Shown: positions 34,002 through 42,448 of the stretch, piece after piece
How the letters are laid out: the number at the start of each line of letters is the position of its first letter
Position numbering within the stretch: position 1 is the first letter of the stretch
Source of the DNA: Nocardia transvalensis NBRC 15921
GTDB lineage: Bacteria; Actinomycetota; Actinomycetes; Mycobacteriales; Mycobacteriaceae
Assembly (NCBI RefSeq): GCF_000308875.1
Contig: NZ_BAGL01000128.1
Span: 248,001-312,000, forward strand
Direction of reading: 5' to 3'
Length of the DNA stretch: 64,000 nucleotides
Made by a program: the position numbers and the translations under genes
The notes under the pieces: generated by a model
The model's input: only the letters and a program-made list of their open reading frames with translations
Told to the model about the DNA's origin: nothing
The model's database searches: none

Positions 34002-34769
34002 TCAGCGTGAGCCGAATTCGGCGGGGACTTCCGCGGCGGCCTGGAACAGCGGGCCGACGCGACGGGCGATGCCGCGCATGGCGGGCACGATGCCGCGCAC
34101 CAGGTCGTCGTCGAGCCGCGCGGACCGCGCCTGCACGGCGATCGCGCCCCGGACCTGCCGGTCGGGGCCGACGATCGGCACCGCGACGGCGCGCACGGGA
34201 TCGTCGGTGTCGAGGACCTCCACGGCGAATCCGTTGCGGCGCACGCGATCCAGATCGGAGTACAGCGCAGGACGCGGGGCCGCGGCGCGGGCCTCCAGGA
34301 CCGTGTGCGCCGGCGAGAAGGCCAGCAGTGCGTGACCGACCGCGCTGGCGCGCAGGGGCCGCCGCGGATCGGGGACCTGATGGGTGCAGAAGTACTCCGG
34401 CGGGCGGGCGTGGAAGACCGAGACCGCGTCACGGTCCTCCACCATGCTGACGCTCACCGTGATCCGGATCCCGGCCGCCAGCGCGTACAGGTGCGGGGCG
34501 GCGGAATCCAGGCCCAGGCGCGAGAGCGCCGGTCGCGCGAGCGACGCCAGCCCGTGCCCGATCCGGTAGCGGTCGGTGGCCGGATCCTGTTCCAGCAGCC
34601 GGCCGCGCACCAGCGCCTGCGCGAGCCGGTGGGTGGTGCTGACCGGCAGTCCGGCCCGCTGCGCCAGCTCGCTCACCGACAGGTGCGGATCGTCGCCGTC
34701 GAAGCAGTTGAGCACGTGCACCGCGCGATCGACCGCGCGGGCGCCGGATCGTGGTTCCTCGGTGGCCAT
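34002..34769 (-). CDS. IclR-family transcriptional regulator
   Basis: 255 residues from ATG 34769 (GGAGTCGAG upstream); a longer frame to 34895 overlaps the divergent gene. N-terminal winged helix (SVSELAQRAGLPVSTTHRLA) and C-terminal GAF-like effector domain ending VGPLFQAAAEVPAEFG. IclR proteins bind small organic acids. Its stop lies about 100 nt from the leader peptide of the set-1 transporter, so it may control that operon and/or the divergent VOC gene. The effector is unknown. Confidence 0.85.
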   Translation of the reverse strand: MATEEPRSGARAVDRAVHVLNCFDGDDPHLSVSELAQRAGLPVSTTHRLAQALVRGRLLEQDPATDRYRIGHGLASLARPALSRLGLDSAAPHLYALAAGIRITVSVSMVEDRDAVSVFHARPPEYFCTHQVPDPRRPLRASAVGHALLAFSPAHTVLEARAAAPRPALYSDLDRVRRNGFAVEVLDTDDPVRAVAVPIVGPDRQVRGAIAVQARSARLDDDLVRGIVPAMRGIARRVGPLFQAAAEVPAEFGSR

Positions 34770-34893
34770 CTCGACTCCTGTCCCGCCGTGCGTTCCCGGA
34801 ACTATGACCGGCGGCGGGGGAGGCGGCAATGATTGCGCGCACGGCGAGCGATAGGGCTGCCGTGGCGGCCGTGGCCGCCGTAGCGTCGCGGGC

Positions 34894-35268
34894 ATGCGGA
34901 TTCTGAAGACCTACGCGCGGCTGTTCGTCACCGATCTCGACACCGCGCTGCCGGTGTACGAGACGCTCGTGGGCGCCGCAGCGGATCTGCGATTCGGGTT
35001 CGAACGGGCCGAACTGGCCGCGGTCGGCGACTTCCTGCTCATCGCCGGGCCGCCCGACGCGGTGGACGGATACCGGACGACCGCCGGTCCGGTCGTGGTC
35101 GACGATCTCGCGGAGCTGATCGCGGTCCTCACCGCCGCCGGCGCGGAACTCACCGGCGGCCCGTTGCGCAGTGCCACAGGGGAATTCGCGTATCTGCGCC
35201 ACCCCGACGGCGCGCACGTCGAATACGTGCAGTGGGCGGACGAGGTGCGCGAGCGGGTACTGGGCTGA
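34894..35268 (+). CDS. Glyoxalase/VOC-fold protein
   Basis: 124 residues, the single-domain VOC size: an N-terminal strand (KTYARLFVTDLDTALPVYET), helix, and a C-terminal AYLRHPDGAHVEYVQW whose His/Glu would complete the metal site in enzymatic members. Binding proteins and dioxygenases share this fold, so a precise role is not assigned. It is divergent from IclR across 124 nt and convergent with the membrane-protein gene, 7 nt apart. Confidence 0.75.
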   Translation: MRILKTYARLFVTDLDTALPVYETLVGAAADLRFGFERAELAAVGDFLLIAGPPDAVDGYRTTAGPVVVDDLAELIAVLTAAGAELTGGPLRSATGEFAYLRHPDGAHVEYVQWADEVRERVLG

Positions 35269-35275
35269 CCTCGGC

Positions 35276-36013
35276 TCAGGCCCCGCAGGTGCATGTTGTG
35301 CGGGGCGGGGTGCGGTGGCGCAGCCACTGGGTGACCGCGACGACCGCCGATCCGGTGGCGACGGCGGCCGCCGCCATCGACCACGGGGTGAGCGCGGCGG
35401 TGGCGTAGGACATCTTCAGGCGGCCCGGCAGCGGGAAGGGGCCGTGGCCGAAATAGGTGTTCAGCAGCAGGCCGATCTGGCCGCCGACATCGTCGCCGAG
35501 GCCGACCATGCCCTTCACCTCGGGCGCTTTGCTGTTGAGGTAGACGAGCAGCAGGATCGCCGACACCGCCGTCGCGACCGCCGATATCGCGGTCAGCGCG
35601 AACAGTTTCGGCATCCGGACCCGGAGGTTGACCAGGACCACGCAGACCGTGTGGACCGCGACCGCGGCGGTGAGGATGCCCCAGAATCCGGAGACCTTCG
35701 CCATCGGCGGCGCGGATTTGGAGAAGGTGTTCAGGAAGTTGGTGGTGGCGGTGATGCGGCCGAACGCGGTCACCGCGACCTTCCCGTCCCAGCCGACCGC
35801 GGTCAGCCACGGCTGGAACAGCGCCACCAGCACGAACGCGCTGCCCGCCGCCGCGCAGACGTACCCCCGGTGCCCGCTCAGCACCGCGGGCGCCCGCCAC
35901 TCCCGCCCTACCCGCCACTCCCGTCGTTTCCCGGCCGCGACCGGGTCCCGGCGGGCGGGGGTCGCGGCGATCCGCCCGGCCTGCCACGGCGTCGGCCGTG
36001 TCGCGCCGGTCAT
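35276..36013 (-). CDS. Multi-pass membrane protein of the sulfonate cluster
   Basis: 245 residues from ATG 36013, whose start overlaps the monooxygenase stop (ATGA). About four membrane helices are visible, the first ending FVLVALFQPWL. A basic, disordered N-terminus of ~45 residues and a Cys-containing tail (TTCTCGA) flank them. No family recognised. Being last in an operon of transporter plus monooxygenase genes suggests it assists uptake or export in organosulfur use, which is only context. Confidence 0.65.
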   Translation of the reverse strand: MTGATRPTPWQAGRIAATPARRDPVAAGKRREWRVGREWRAPAVLSGHRGYVCAAAGSAFVLVALFQPWLTAVGWDGKVAVTAFGRITATTNFLNTFSKSAPPMAKVSGFWGILTAAVAVHTVCVVLVNLRVRMPKLFALTAISAVATAVSAILLLVYLNSKAPEVKGMVGLGDDVGGQIGLLLNTYFGHGPFPLPGRLKMSYATAALTPWSMAAAAVATGSAVVAVTQWLRHRTPPRTTCTCGA

Positions 36014-37356
36014 GACAGGGGGACCGGTTCCGGGGCGAACCGGCTCCGCGGTCGCGGCAGCCCGAAGTGGTCGCGCAGCGTGGTGCCGGTGTATTCGGTG
36101 CGAAACAGCTTGCGGCGGCGCAGGATCGGGACCACGGTCTCGGTGAAGACCTGTAAACCGCCGGGATAGTACGGGGGCATGACGTTGAAGCCGTCGGCGG
36201 CGCCGGAGCGGAACCAGTCCTCGATGGTGTCGGCGACCTGCTCGGGAGTGCCCGCGAAGACGCGGTGCCCGCGCGCGCCCGCCAGCCGGTGCAGCAGCCC
36301 GCGCAGGGTCGGATGCTCGCGCTCGACGATGCCCGCGACGACCTGGCGGCGGCTGGCGGCGTTGTCGGTGACATCGCCCGCCCCGGCGAACAACGCGGCC
36401 GGCACCGGCTCGTCGAGGGGCAGGTGGCGCAGTTTCTCGCCGGTGATGCTCTCCAGCTGGCCCAGGCCGTAGTCGGGGACGGTGAGTTCGTTGAATTCGC
36501 GTTCGAGTTTCCGGGCCGCGGCCTCGGTGCCGGCGATGAAGGGGCTGATGCCGGGCAGGATCTTGACGTGGCCGGGGTCGCGGCCGAAGTCGCGGGCGCG
36601 GCGCTTGATGTCGGAGTAGAACGCCTGGGCGTCCTCGCGGCGCTGATGCGCGGTGAAGATGGCCTCGGCGTAGCGGGCGGCGAAGGCGCGGCCGTCGTTG
36701 GAGGCGCCGGCCTGCACGAGCACCGGATACCCCTGCGGTGTGCGGGCGGCGTTGAACGGTCCCCGCACCCGCAGGTGGTCGCCCGCGAAGTCGATGCGAT
36801 GGATCTTCGCCGGGTCGGCGTAGCGGCCCGCGGCGCGGTCGAGGAGGATCGCGTCGTCCTCCCAGCTGTCCCACAGCGAGACCACCGCGTCGACGAATTC
36901 CCGTGCCCGCGCGTATCTTTCGGCGTGCTCGGGATGTTTGTCGAGTCCGAAGTTGGCGGCGGCCAGATCGGTTCCGGTGGTGACGATGTTCCAGCCGGCG
37001 CGGCCACCGGAGATGTGGTCGAGGGAGGAGAACAGGCGCGCCAGGTTGTAGGGCTCGTAATAGGTGGTCGACGCGGTGGCGATCAGGCCCAGATGCGTGG
37101 TGGCGGCGGCGATCGCGGTGAGCAGCGTGATCGGCTCCAGCCCCGGCGCGGCGTTGTACTGCACGTTGGTGCGCAGCGCCGGGCCGTCGGCGAAGAAGAC
37201 CCCGTCGAAGGTGGCGGCCTCGGCGGTGCGGGCGATCTCCTGGTAGTAGGTGATGTCGTAGATGCGGTCCGGGCGGCTGTCGGGGTGCCGCCAGGCCGCC
37301 TCGTGGTGCCCGGCCGGGTAGATGAACGCGTTGAGGTGCAGTTGTCGGTCGCTCAT
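36010..37356 (-). CDS. Flavin-dependent monooxygenase, NtaA/SnaA/DszA family
   Basis: 448 residues, bacterial-luciferase (LLM) fold. Family phrases: GHHEAAWRHPDSRPD, FFADGPALRTNVQYNA, SSLDHISGGRAGWNIVTTGTD, PQGYPVLVQAGASNDGRAFA and TGTTLRDHFGLPRP. These FMNH2-dependent enzymes cleave C-S or C-N bonds (sulfones, sulfonates, nitrilotriacetate) using a separate flavin reductase, which is not in this window. ATGA overlaps at both ends tie it to the set-2 ATPase and the membrane protein. Organosulfur desulfurisation is the likely role. Confidence 0.87.
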   Translation of the reverse strand: MSDRQLHLNAFIYPAGHHEAAWRHPDSRPDRIYDITYYQEIARTAEAATFDGVFFADGPALRTNVQYNAAPGLEPITLLTAIAAATTHLGLIATASTTYYEPYNLARLFSSLDHISGGRAGWNIVTTGTDLAAANFGLDKHPEHAERYARAREFVDAVVSLWDSWEDDAILLDRAAGRYADPAKIHRIDFAGDHLRVRGPFNAARTPQGYPVLVQAGASNDGRAFAARYAEAIFTAHQRREDAQAFYSDIKRRARDFGRDPGHVKILPGISPFIAGTEAAARKLEREFNELTVPDYGLGQLESITGEKLRHLPLDEPVPAALFAGAGDVTDNAASRRQVVAGIVEREHPTLRGLLHRLAGARGHRVFAGTPEQVADTIEDWFRSGAADGFNVMPPYYPGGLQVFTETVVPILRRRKLFRTEYTGTTLRDHFGLPRPRSRFAPEPVPLS

Positions 37357-38138
37357 GCCGGGATGCCCGCCTCCGTGACAGTCGTGTACTCGTGGGTCTT
37401 CTCGTCGGTGGGTCGCGGCGGGACGGTGACGCCGAGATGCGTCAGCAGAGCCTCGCGGTGGCCGGCGAATCCGGTGTCGGTGGGGCGCCGCGGTCGCGGC
37501 AGGTCGATGGGGCGGTCCGCGGCGATGCGGCCGTCGTCGAGGATCAGCACCCGGTCGGCGAGCAGGACGGCCTCGTCGACGTCATGGGTGACCAGCAGGA
37601 CCGCGGGCGTGTGCCGGGCGCACAGGTCTTGCAGCAGCGTGTGCATGCGCAGCCGCGTCAGCGCGTCGAGCGCGCCGAACGGTTCGTCGGCCAGCAGCAG
37701 CGCCGGTTCCCGCACCAGTGAGCGTGCCAGCGCGACGCGCTGCTGTTCGCCGCCGGAAAGCTCTTTGGGCCACGACCTTTCGCGCCCCGCCAGGCCGACC
37801 TCGGCCAGTGCGGCGCGGCCTCGCTCGCGGGTGTCGCGGCCGCGCAATCCCAGAACGACGTTGTCCAGCACCCGGATCCACGGCAGCAGCCGCGAGTCCT
37901 GGAACACTACCGCGCGTTCGGCGGGAACGTCGAGCCGACCGGAACCCGCGACCCCGTCGTCGATCTCGGCGAGCGCCCGCAACAGGGTGCTCTTCCCGGA
38001 TCCGCTGCGGCCCAGCAACGCCACGAACTCGCCGCGCCGGATCCGGATATCCAAGTCGCGCAACACGATCCGGTCACCGAAGCGGCGGGTCAGGCCGCGG
38101 GTCTCCACGATCGTCAATCCGCCAGTGTCTGCCGCCAC
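37353..38138 (-). CDS. ssuB: ABC transporter ATPase, SsuB type (set 2)
   Basis: 261 residues from GTG 38138, chosen for GGAGGG 7 nt upstream; it overlaps the permease gene by 25 nt. Walker A GRSGSGKST, Q-loop VVFQDSRLLPW, signature LSGGEQQRVALARSL, Walker B LLLADEPFGALD and switch His VTHDVDEA are intact. The short Q-loop-to-signature region and LPW phrase match SsuB of aliphatic-sulfonate importers. It works with the adjacent permease and binding lipoprotein. Confidence 0.87.
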   Translation of the reverse strand: MAADTGGLTIVETRGLTRRFGDRIVLRDLDIRIRRGEFVALLGRSGSGKSTLLRALAEIDDGVAGSGRLDVPAERAVVFQDSRLLPWIRVLDNVVLGLRGRDTRERGRAALAEVGLAGRERSWPKELSGGEQQRVALARSLVREPALLLADEPFGALDALTRLRMHTLLQDLCARHTPAVLLVTHDVDEAVLLADRVLILDDGRIAADRPIDLPRPRRPTDTGFAGHREALLTHLGVTVPPRPTDEKTHEYTTVTEAGIPA

Positions 38139-38911
38139 GACAAAGCCCTCCGTTCCACCTGCCGCACCGCGATGTCGCCGATCAGGCCCAGCAGCCCGTA
38201 GATCACCAGGCCGACGACGATGACGTCGATCTGCCCGTAGGTGCGGGCCTGTGTCATCAGGTAGCCGATCCCGCTGGTGGCGTTGACCTGTTCGACGACC
38301 ACCAGCGCGATCCACGAGATCGAGACCGCCAGCCGCAGCCCGGTGAAGAACCCCGGCAGCGAGCCGGGCAGCGCGACGCGGCGCACGAATTCCCAGCGCG
38401 ACAACCCCACGGTGCGGGCGAGTTCCACATAGCGGGCGTCCACGCCGCGCAGGTGCGCGTGGGTGTTGATGTAGATCGGGATCAGCACGCTCAGGACGAT
38501 GACGAGGACCTTCATCTGCTCGCCGATGCCGAACCACACGATGAACAACGGGATCAGCGCCAGCGTGGGGATCGACCGCTTGATCTGGACGGGGCCGTCC
38601 ACCAGCGCCTCCCCGATCCGGCTCAAACCCGCGATCAGCGCCAGCGCCACCCCGGCCGCCACGCCCAGCACCAGGCCGGTGGCGGCGCGCTGCAGGGAGG
38701 TGAGCAGGTTCGACTGCAGGCGGCCGTCGGCGATCAGGTCCCGGGCGGTCTCGGCCACCGTCCACGGCGCGGGCAGCGTCTCGGTGTCCAGCGCGCCGGC
38801 CGCCGATCCGATCACCCAGGCGGCGACCAGCAGCAGCGGGCCCAGCGCGATGCCGAACGGAATCGGTGTGCCCGGGCCGAGTTTCGGGCGCCGGGTGGTC
38901 GCAACGGCCAT
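38114..38911 (-). CDS. ssuC: ABC transporter permease, SsuC type (set 2)
   Basis: 265 residues from ATG 38911 (GTG 38914 is equally possible); start and binding-protein stop overlap. Six membrane segments with EAA loop ELARTVGLSRWEFVRRVALP and GSLPGFFTGLRLAVSISWIA after it. Membrane component of a sulfonate-type importer. Confidence 0.87.
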   Translation of the reverse strand: MAVATTRRPKLGPGTPIPFGIALGPLLLVAAWVIGSAAGALDTETLPAPWTVAETARDLIADGRLQSNLLTSLQRAATGLVLGVAAGVALALIAGLSRIGEALVDGPVQIKRSIPTLALIPLFIVWFGIGEQMKVLVIVLSVLIPIYINTHAHLRGVDARYVELARTVGLSRWEFVRRVALPGSLPGFFTGLRLAVSISWIALVVVEQVNATSGIGYLMTQARTYGQIDVIVVGLVIYGLLGLIGDIAVRQVERRALSWRQTLAD

Positions 38912-39996
38912 CACTTGGGTTCCGTTCCGAACGACGCGCCGATCTCGGTCACGGTCTGGGTGACGACCGCGTCGAAACGCAGATCGAAACCGTCCGCGGC
39001 GCGGATCTTCTTCGGCAGCTCACCGGCCGCGTCGATGGCGTCGATGGTCGCCTGCTGGCGATTCACCAGACGCTGATCCAGATGCGGGAACGTGTAGACG
39101 CCGTAGGAGTCCACGATGCGTTTCGCGTCGTCGGCGCCGACCTTCTGGCTGCCGACGTAATAGGTGCGGGCCCACTCGTCCTGATGCAGATTCGACCACT
39201 GCTGGGCGCGGATGAACGCCGCGACCAGTGCGCGGGTGGCGGCCGCCTTCGCCGGATCGCGCACCGCCTCCCGCCGCGCGTACAGGTAGCCCAGCCCGCC
39301 GTAGAGTCCGGCCAGTTCGGAATCCGGGATCACCGACGCGCCGGGCGTGCGCAGCAGCCGGGTCACGTTCGGCTCGATCAGCGGGGCGACGTCGACCTGT
39401 CCGGTGCGCACGGCGTCGAGGAAATCGTTGAGCTGCAACCGGACCAGGGTCACGTCCGACGGTGCCAGCCCGGCCTTGGCGAGGGCCCGCAGCACCCCGG
39501 CCTGCTGGGCGGTGCCCTCGGCGTAGGCGATCTTGCGGCCCTTCAGATCCGCGAGCCGGGTGATCGAACGGCCCGGCGCCACAGCGAGTTTCAGGGCCAG
39601 CGGGTTGCTCTGATAGGCGGCCACGATCGGCACGTCCTGCCCGGCGGCCAGCGCGTGGATCGGCGGCACGTCGCCCACCTGGGCGACATCGGCGGCGCCG
39701 GCGCGGAATGCCTCGAGGATGGCCGGACCGCCGACGAAATTGGCGAACTTGATCGTGAACGGCAGCTTGTCCAGCTCGCCGGAGGCCCGCAGCCAGGTCT
39801 GGACCCGCTCCTGCTGATCGGCCACCACGAGTTCGGTGCCCGGCGGCACGTCGACCGGCAGCGGACCGTCGGCCGCCCCCGACGTCTCGTCGTGGTTCGC
39901 GCAGCCCGTCAGCCCCGGCCCGGCGACGGCCACCACGGCCAGCAGCAGTGCCGCCGTGCGGCGCCGGAGGGACAAGCGGGACGAGCGCGGAATCAT
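38911..39996 (-). CDS. ssuA: Sulfonate-binding lipoprotein (set 2)
   Basis: 361 residues from ATG 39996; an ATG at 40017 would add MSCFNSG. Lipobox LTGC (Cys32). SsuA-like core: FVGGPAILEAFRAGAADVAQ, VGDVPPIHALAAGQDVPIVA and LKGRKIAYAEGTAQQAGVLR. It presents sulfonate to the adjacent permease. The operon then continues permease, ATPase, monooxygenase and membrane protein with overlapping starts and stops. Confidence 0.88.
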   Translation of the reverse strand: MIPRSSRLSLRRRTAALLLAVVAVAGPGLTGCANHDETSGAADGPLPVDVPPGTELVVADQQERVQTWLRASGELDKLPFTIKFANFVGGPAILEAFRAGAADVAQVGDVPPIHALAAGQDVPIVAAYQSNPLALKLAVAPGRSITRLADLKGRKIAYAEGTAQQAGVLRALAKAGLAPSDVTLVRLQLNDFLDAVRTGQVDVAPLIEPNVTRLLRTPGASVIPDSELAGLYGGLGYLYARREAVRDPAKAAATRALVAAFIRAQQWSNLHQDEWARTYYVGSQKVGADDAKRIVDSYGVYTFPHLDQRLVNRQQATIDAIDAAGELPKKIRAADGFDLRFDAVVTQTVTEIGASFGTEPK

Positions 39997-40034
39997 GCCG
40001 GAATTGAAACAGGACATATCCCGCGCGAAAACAG

Positions 40035-40772
40035 TTATATACCGGCCTGATTCGAACTCCGGCGGTCCGGCGCGCGCACGATCGTGAGCACCGACCGGTG
40101 CCGCAGAGTGAATCCCAGCGTCTCGTACAGGGCGATCGCTGACGTATTGCTCGCCAGCGCGTGCAGGAACGGGACCTCGCCGCGCGCCCGGATACCCGCG
40201 CCGACGGCACGCACCAGGCGGGTGGCGAGGCCGCGGCCCCGGAACTCCGGATCGGTGCACACGGCGCTGATCTCGGTCCAGCCGGGCGGATGCATGCGCT
40301 CGCCCGCCATCGCCACCAGCCGGCCGTCCACCCGCAGACCCAGATACGCGCCCATCTCGATGGTGCGCGGCAGATACGGTCCGGGGCGGGTGCGGGCGAC
40401 GAGGTCCAGGATCTCCGGGACTTCCGCGGCGGTGAGGACCTCGAGGTCCGGATCCGGGGCGACGCGCAGCGCCGAACCGTCCATCTGCACCGAGGGCAAC
40501 TCGTCGAGAACCGTCCACTCCGGCGGCGGCACATGCCCGAACCCGCGCAGCCCGCTGCTGCCGCCGGGACCCAGGACCGTGGCCAGATCGGCCCAGTCCC
40601 GCTCGTCGAGCACCGGCGGATGGCCGATGAACCCGGCGACCTGCGGGTCGTAGCGGCCGATGCGCCCCACCCAGCGCGCGAACCGCCGGTGCGCGCCGCG
40701 CAGCGACGCCCGCACCGGATCGTCCAGCGGGTGCAGCGAGGTCCCGGCATCGATCGTCGACTCAGTGGTCAC
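40035..40772 (-). CDS. GNAT-family N-acetyltransferase
   Basis: 245 residues from GTG 40772 (GGAG 6 nt upstream). The N-terminal ~110 residues are a poorly conserved extension; the C-terminal half is a GNAT/FR47-type fold with the acetyl-CoA loop VCTDPEFRGRGLATRLVRAV and TSAIALYETLGFTLRHRSVL. It ends 17-38 nt before the SsuA-like gene on the same strand, so it may be the first gene of the sulfonate operon, perhaps acetylating a sulfur metabolite or detoxifying a substrate; this is inference. Confidence 0.8.
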   Translation of the reverse strand: MTTESTIDAGTSLHPLDDPVRASLRGAHRRFARWVGRIGRYDPQVAGFIGHPPVLDERDWADLATVLGPGGSSGLRGFGHVPPPEWTVLDELPSVQMDGSALRVAPDPDLEVLTAAEVPEILDLVARTRPGPYLPRTIEMGAYLGLRVDGRLVAMAGERMHPPGWTEISAVCTDPEFRGRGLATRLVRAVGAGIRARGEVPFLHALASNTSAIALYETLGFTLRHRSVLTIVRAPDRRSSNQAGI

Positions 40773-41222
40773 CGCATACTCCTCCACGACAGCGTCCGAC
40801 CCGAGAACGCTAGCCAGCGGCACACGGCCGGCACACGATTGCGCTCACCGGGATTCGAGACGCGGCCCCCTATCCGTGGGCATGGATTCACGGCCGTAGT
40901 TCCAGGGCAGGAGGAGATCGGGCAGGTTCACGGCCGCCGTTCCGGGGCAGGGGGACATTGGGCAGGGGAGATTCCTTGCCCCGCCTCGTATTTCCCCGCG
41001 CTCGAGCTGATCGGAATCGTTGACACCGAGGGCGGCGGACGGGAGTGTGCCGGGCGAGCGCCGCCGCGCAGTCCGTGACCACGCGGTATCCGGCCGCCCG
41101 CGAACGTATCGGGCAGGCGGGCGGCCGGGCGGCGGCGCTCGCCACCCACCGGGACCGTCGCGTTCCGGGCCGATCGGCGTTGCGGTAGACGACATCCGCG
41201 CACTGGACAGGAACGGGAGACG
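40773..41222. other. 450-nt divergent regulatory gap between two sulfur units
   Basis: No credible gene. A 37-codon frame from GTG 41079 has no ribosome site or known relatives. It contains a 40-bp tandem repeat (40887-40966) and must hold the divergent promoters of the GNAT/ssu operon and the two monooxygenase genes. No leader peptide was found here. Confidence 0.5.
40887..40966. repeat. Two-copy 40-bp tandem repeat
   Basis: Copies at 40887-40926 and 40927-40966 match at 34 of 40 positions; each runs from TTCACGGCCG to ATnGGGCAGG. The 40-bp period is not a multiple of 3, so it is not a coding repeat. It could be a pair of regulator-binding sites in the divergent sulfur promoter region. Confidence 0.65.
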
Positions 41223-42437
41223 ATGGCACCGAACCCCCTACATCTCGGCGTCGCGCTGGACGGAGCGGGCTGGCATCCGGCCGCGTGGCGCGAGCCCGGC
41301 TCCCGGCCCGCCGACCTGTTCGGCCCCGCGTACTGGACCGATCTGGTCGCCGTCGCCGAACGCGGCCTGCTGGACTTCGTCACGATCGAGGACAGCCTGG
41401 CCGTCCCCGGCGCCCGGCACGAAGCCGGCGAGGACCGGGTCGACCGGGTGCGGGCGCGCCTGGACGCCCACCTCATCGCCGCCCGTGTCGCGCCGGTCAC
41501 CCGGCACATCGGGCTGGTCCCCACCGTCACCACCACCCACACCGAGCCGTTCCACGTCTCCGCGGCGCTGGCCACCCTGGACTACACGTCGCGGGGCCGG
41601 GCGGGCTGGCAGGCGCGAGTGTCCGCGACCGCGGCGGAGGCGGCCCATTTCGGGCGCCGGGAGCTGCGGGAACTCACCGCGGCGGAACTGGCGGAGGCGG
41701 TCGCGTCGGGCGTCTTCCCCGACACGGTGCGTGACCTGTTCGCCGAGGCCGCCGACTTCACGGAGGTGGTGCGGCGGCTGTGGGACAGCTGGGAGGACGA
41801 CGCGGAGATCCGCGACGTCGCCACGCGCCGCTTCATCGATCGCGGCAAACTGCACTACATCGACTTCGAGAGCCGGTTCTTCGCCGTCCGCGGACCCTCC
41901 ATCACCCCGCGCCCGCCCCAGGGCCAGCCCGTGGTGACCGCCCTCGCCCACGCCCCGCTGATCTACGAATTCGCCGCGCGCAGTGCGGATCTGGTGTTCG
42001 TCACACCCACCCGCGCGGCCGGTCCGCGGCCGATCCTCGACCAGGTCGCCGCGGCCGCGACGGCGGTGGGCCGGGCGGGGGAGCCGCTGCGGGTGTACGC
42101 CGACATCGTCGTCTTCCTCGACACTCCGGCGGCCACCGGCCCGCAGCGGCTGGCCCGCCTGAACGAGGCGGCCGGAGCCGAATTCCGTTCCGACGCCGGT
42201 ATTTTCGCGGGCAGCGCCGACGAGCTGGCGGACCTGCTCGCCGAATGGAGCGGGCAGGGCGTCGACGGGTTCCGGCTGCGGCCCGGTGTCGCGGTCGACG
42301 ATCTGACCGCCGTCACCGAACGGCTCGTGCCCGCCCTGCAACGCCGCGGCCTGTTCCGCACCGGCTATCCGGGCGGCTCGCTGCGCGCGCTGCTCGGCCT
42401 GCCCGGCACCGTCCCCAACCGTTACGCGACCGCCTGA
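41223..42437 (+). CDS. Luciferase-like monooxygenase, NtaA/DszA-like, short form
   Basis: 404 residues, LLM fold (HLGVALDGAGWHPAAWREPG, TEPFHVSAALATLDYTSRGR, LWDSWEDDAEIRDVATRRF, FRTGYPGGSLRALLGLPG). Shorter than the two neighbouring family members and with divergent residues where they read SGGRAGWN (here SRGRAGWQ). It starts right after GGGAG. The second monooxygenase gene follows 11 nt later. Flavin-dependent oxidation of an organosulfur or similar compound is likely; the substrate is unknown. Confidence 0.83.
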   Translation: MAPNPLHLGVALDGAGWHPAAWREPGSRPADLFGPAYWTDLVAVAERGLLDFVTIEDSLAVPGARHEAGEDRVDRVRARLDAHLIAARVAPVTRHIGLVPTVTTTHTEPFHVSAALATLDYTSRGRAGWQARVSATAAEAAHFGRRELRELTAAELAEAVASGVFPDTVRDLFAEAADFTEVVRRLWDSWEDDAEIRDVATRRFIDRGKLHYIDFESRFFAVRGPSITPRPPQGQPVVTALAHAPLIYEFAARSADLVFVTPTRAAGPRPILDQVAAAATAVGRAGEPLRVYADIVVFLDTPAATGPQRLARLNEAAGAEFRSDAGIFAGSADELADLLAEWSGQGVDGFRLRPGVAVDDLTAVTERLVPALQRRGLFRTGYPGGSLRALLGLPGTVPNRYATA

Positions 42438-42448
42438 GCGAGGTTATC

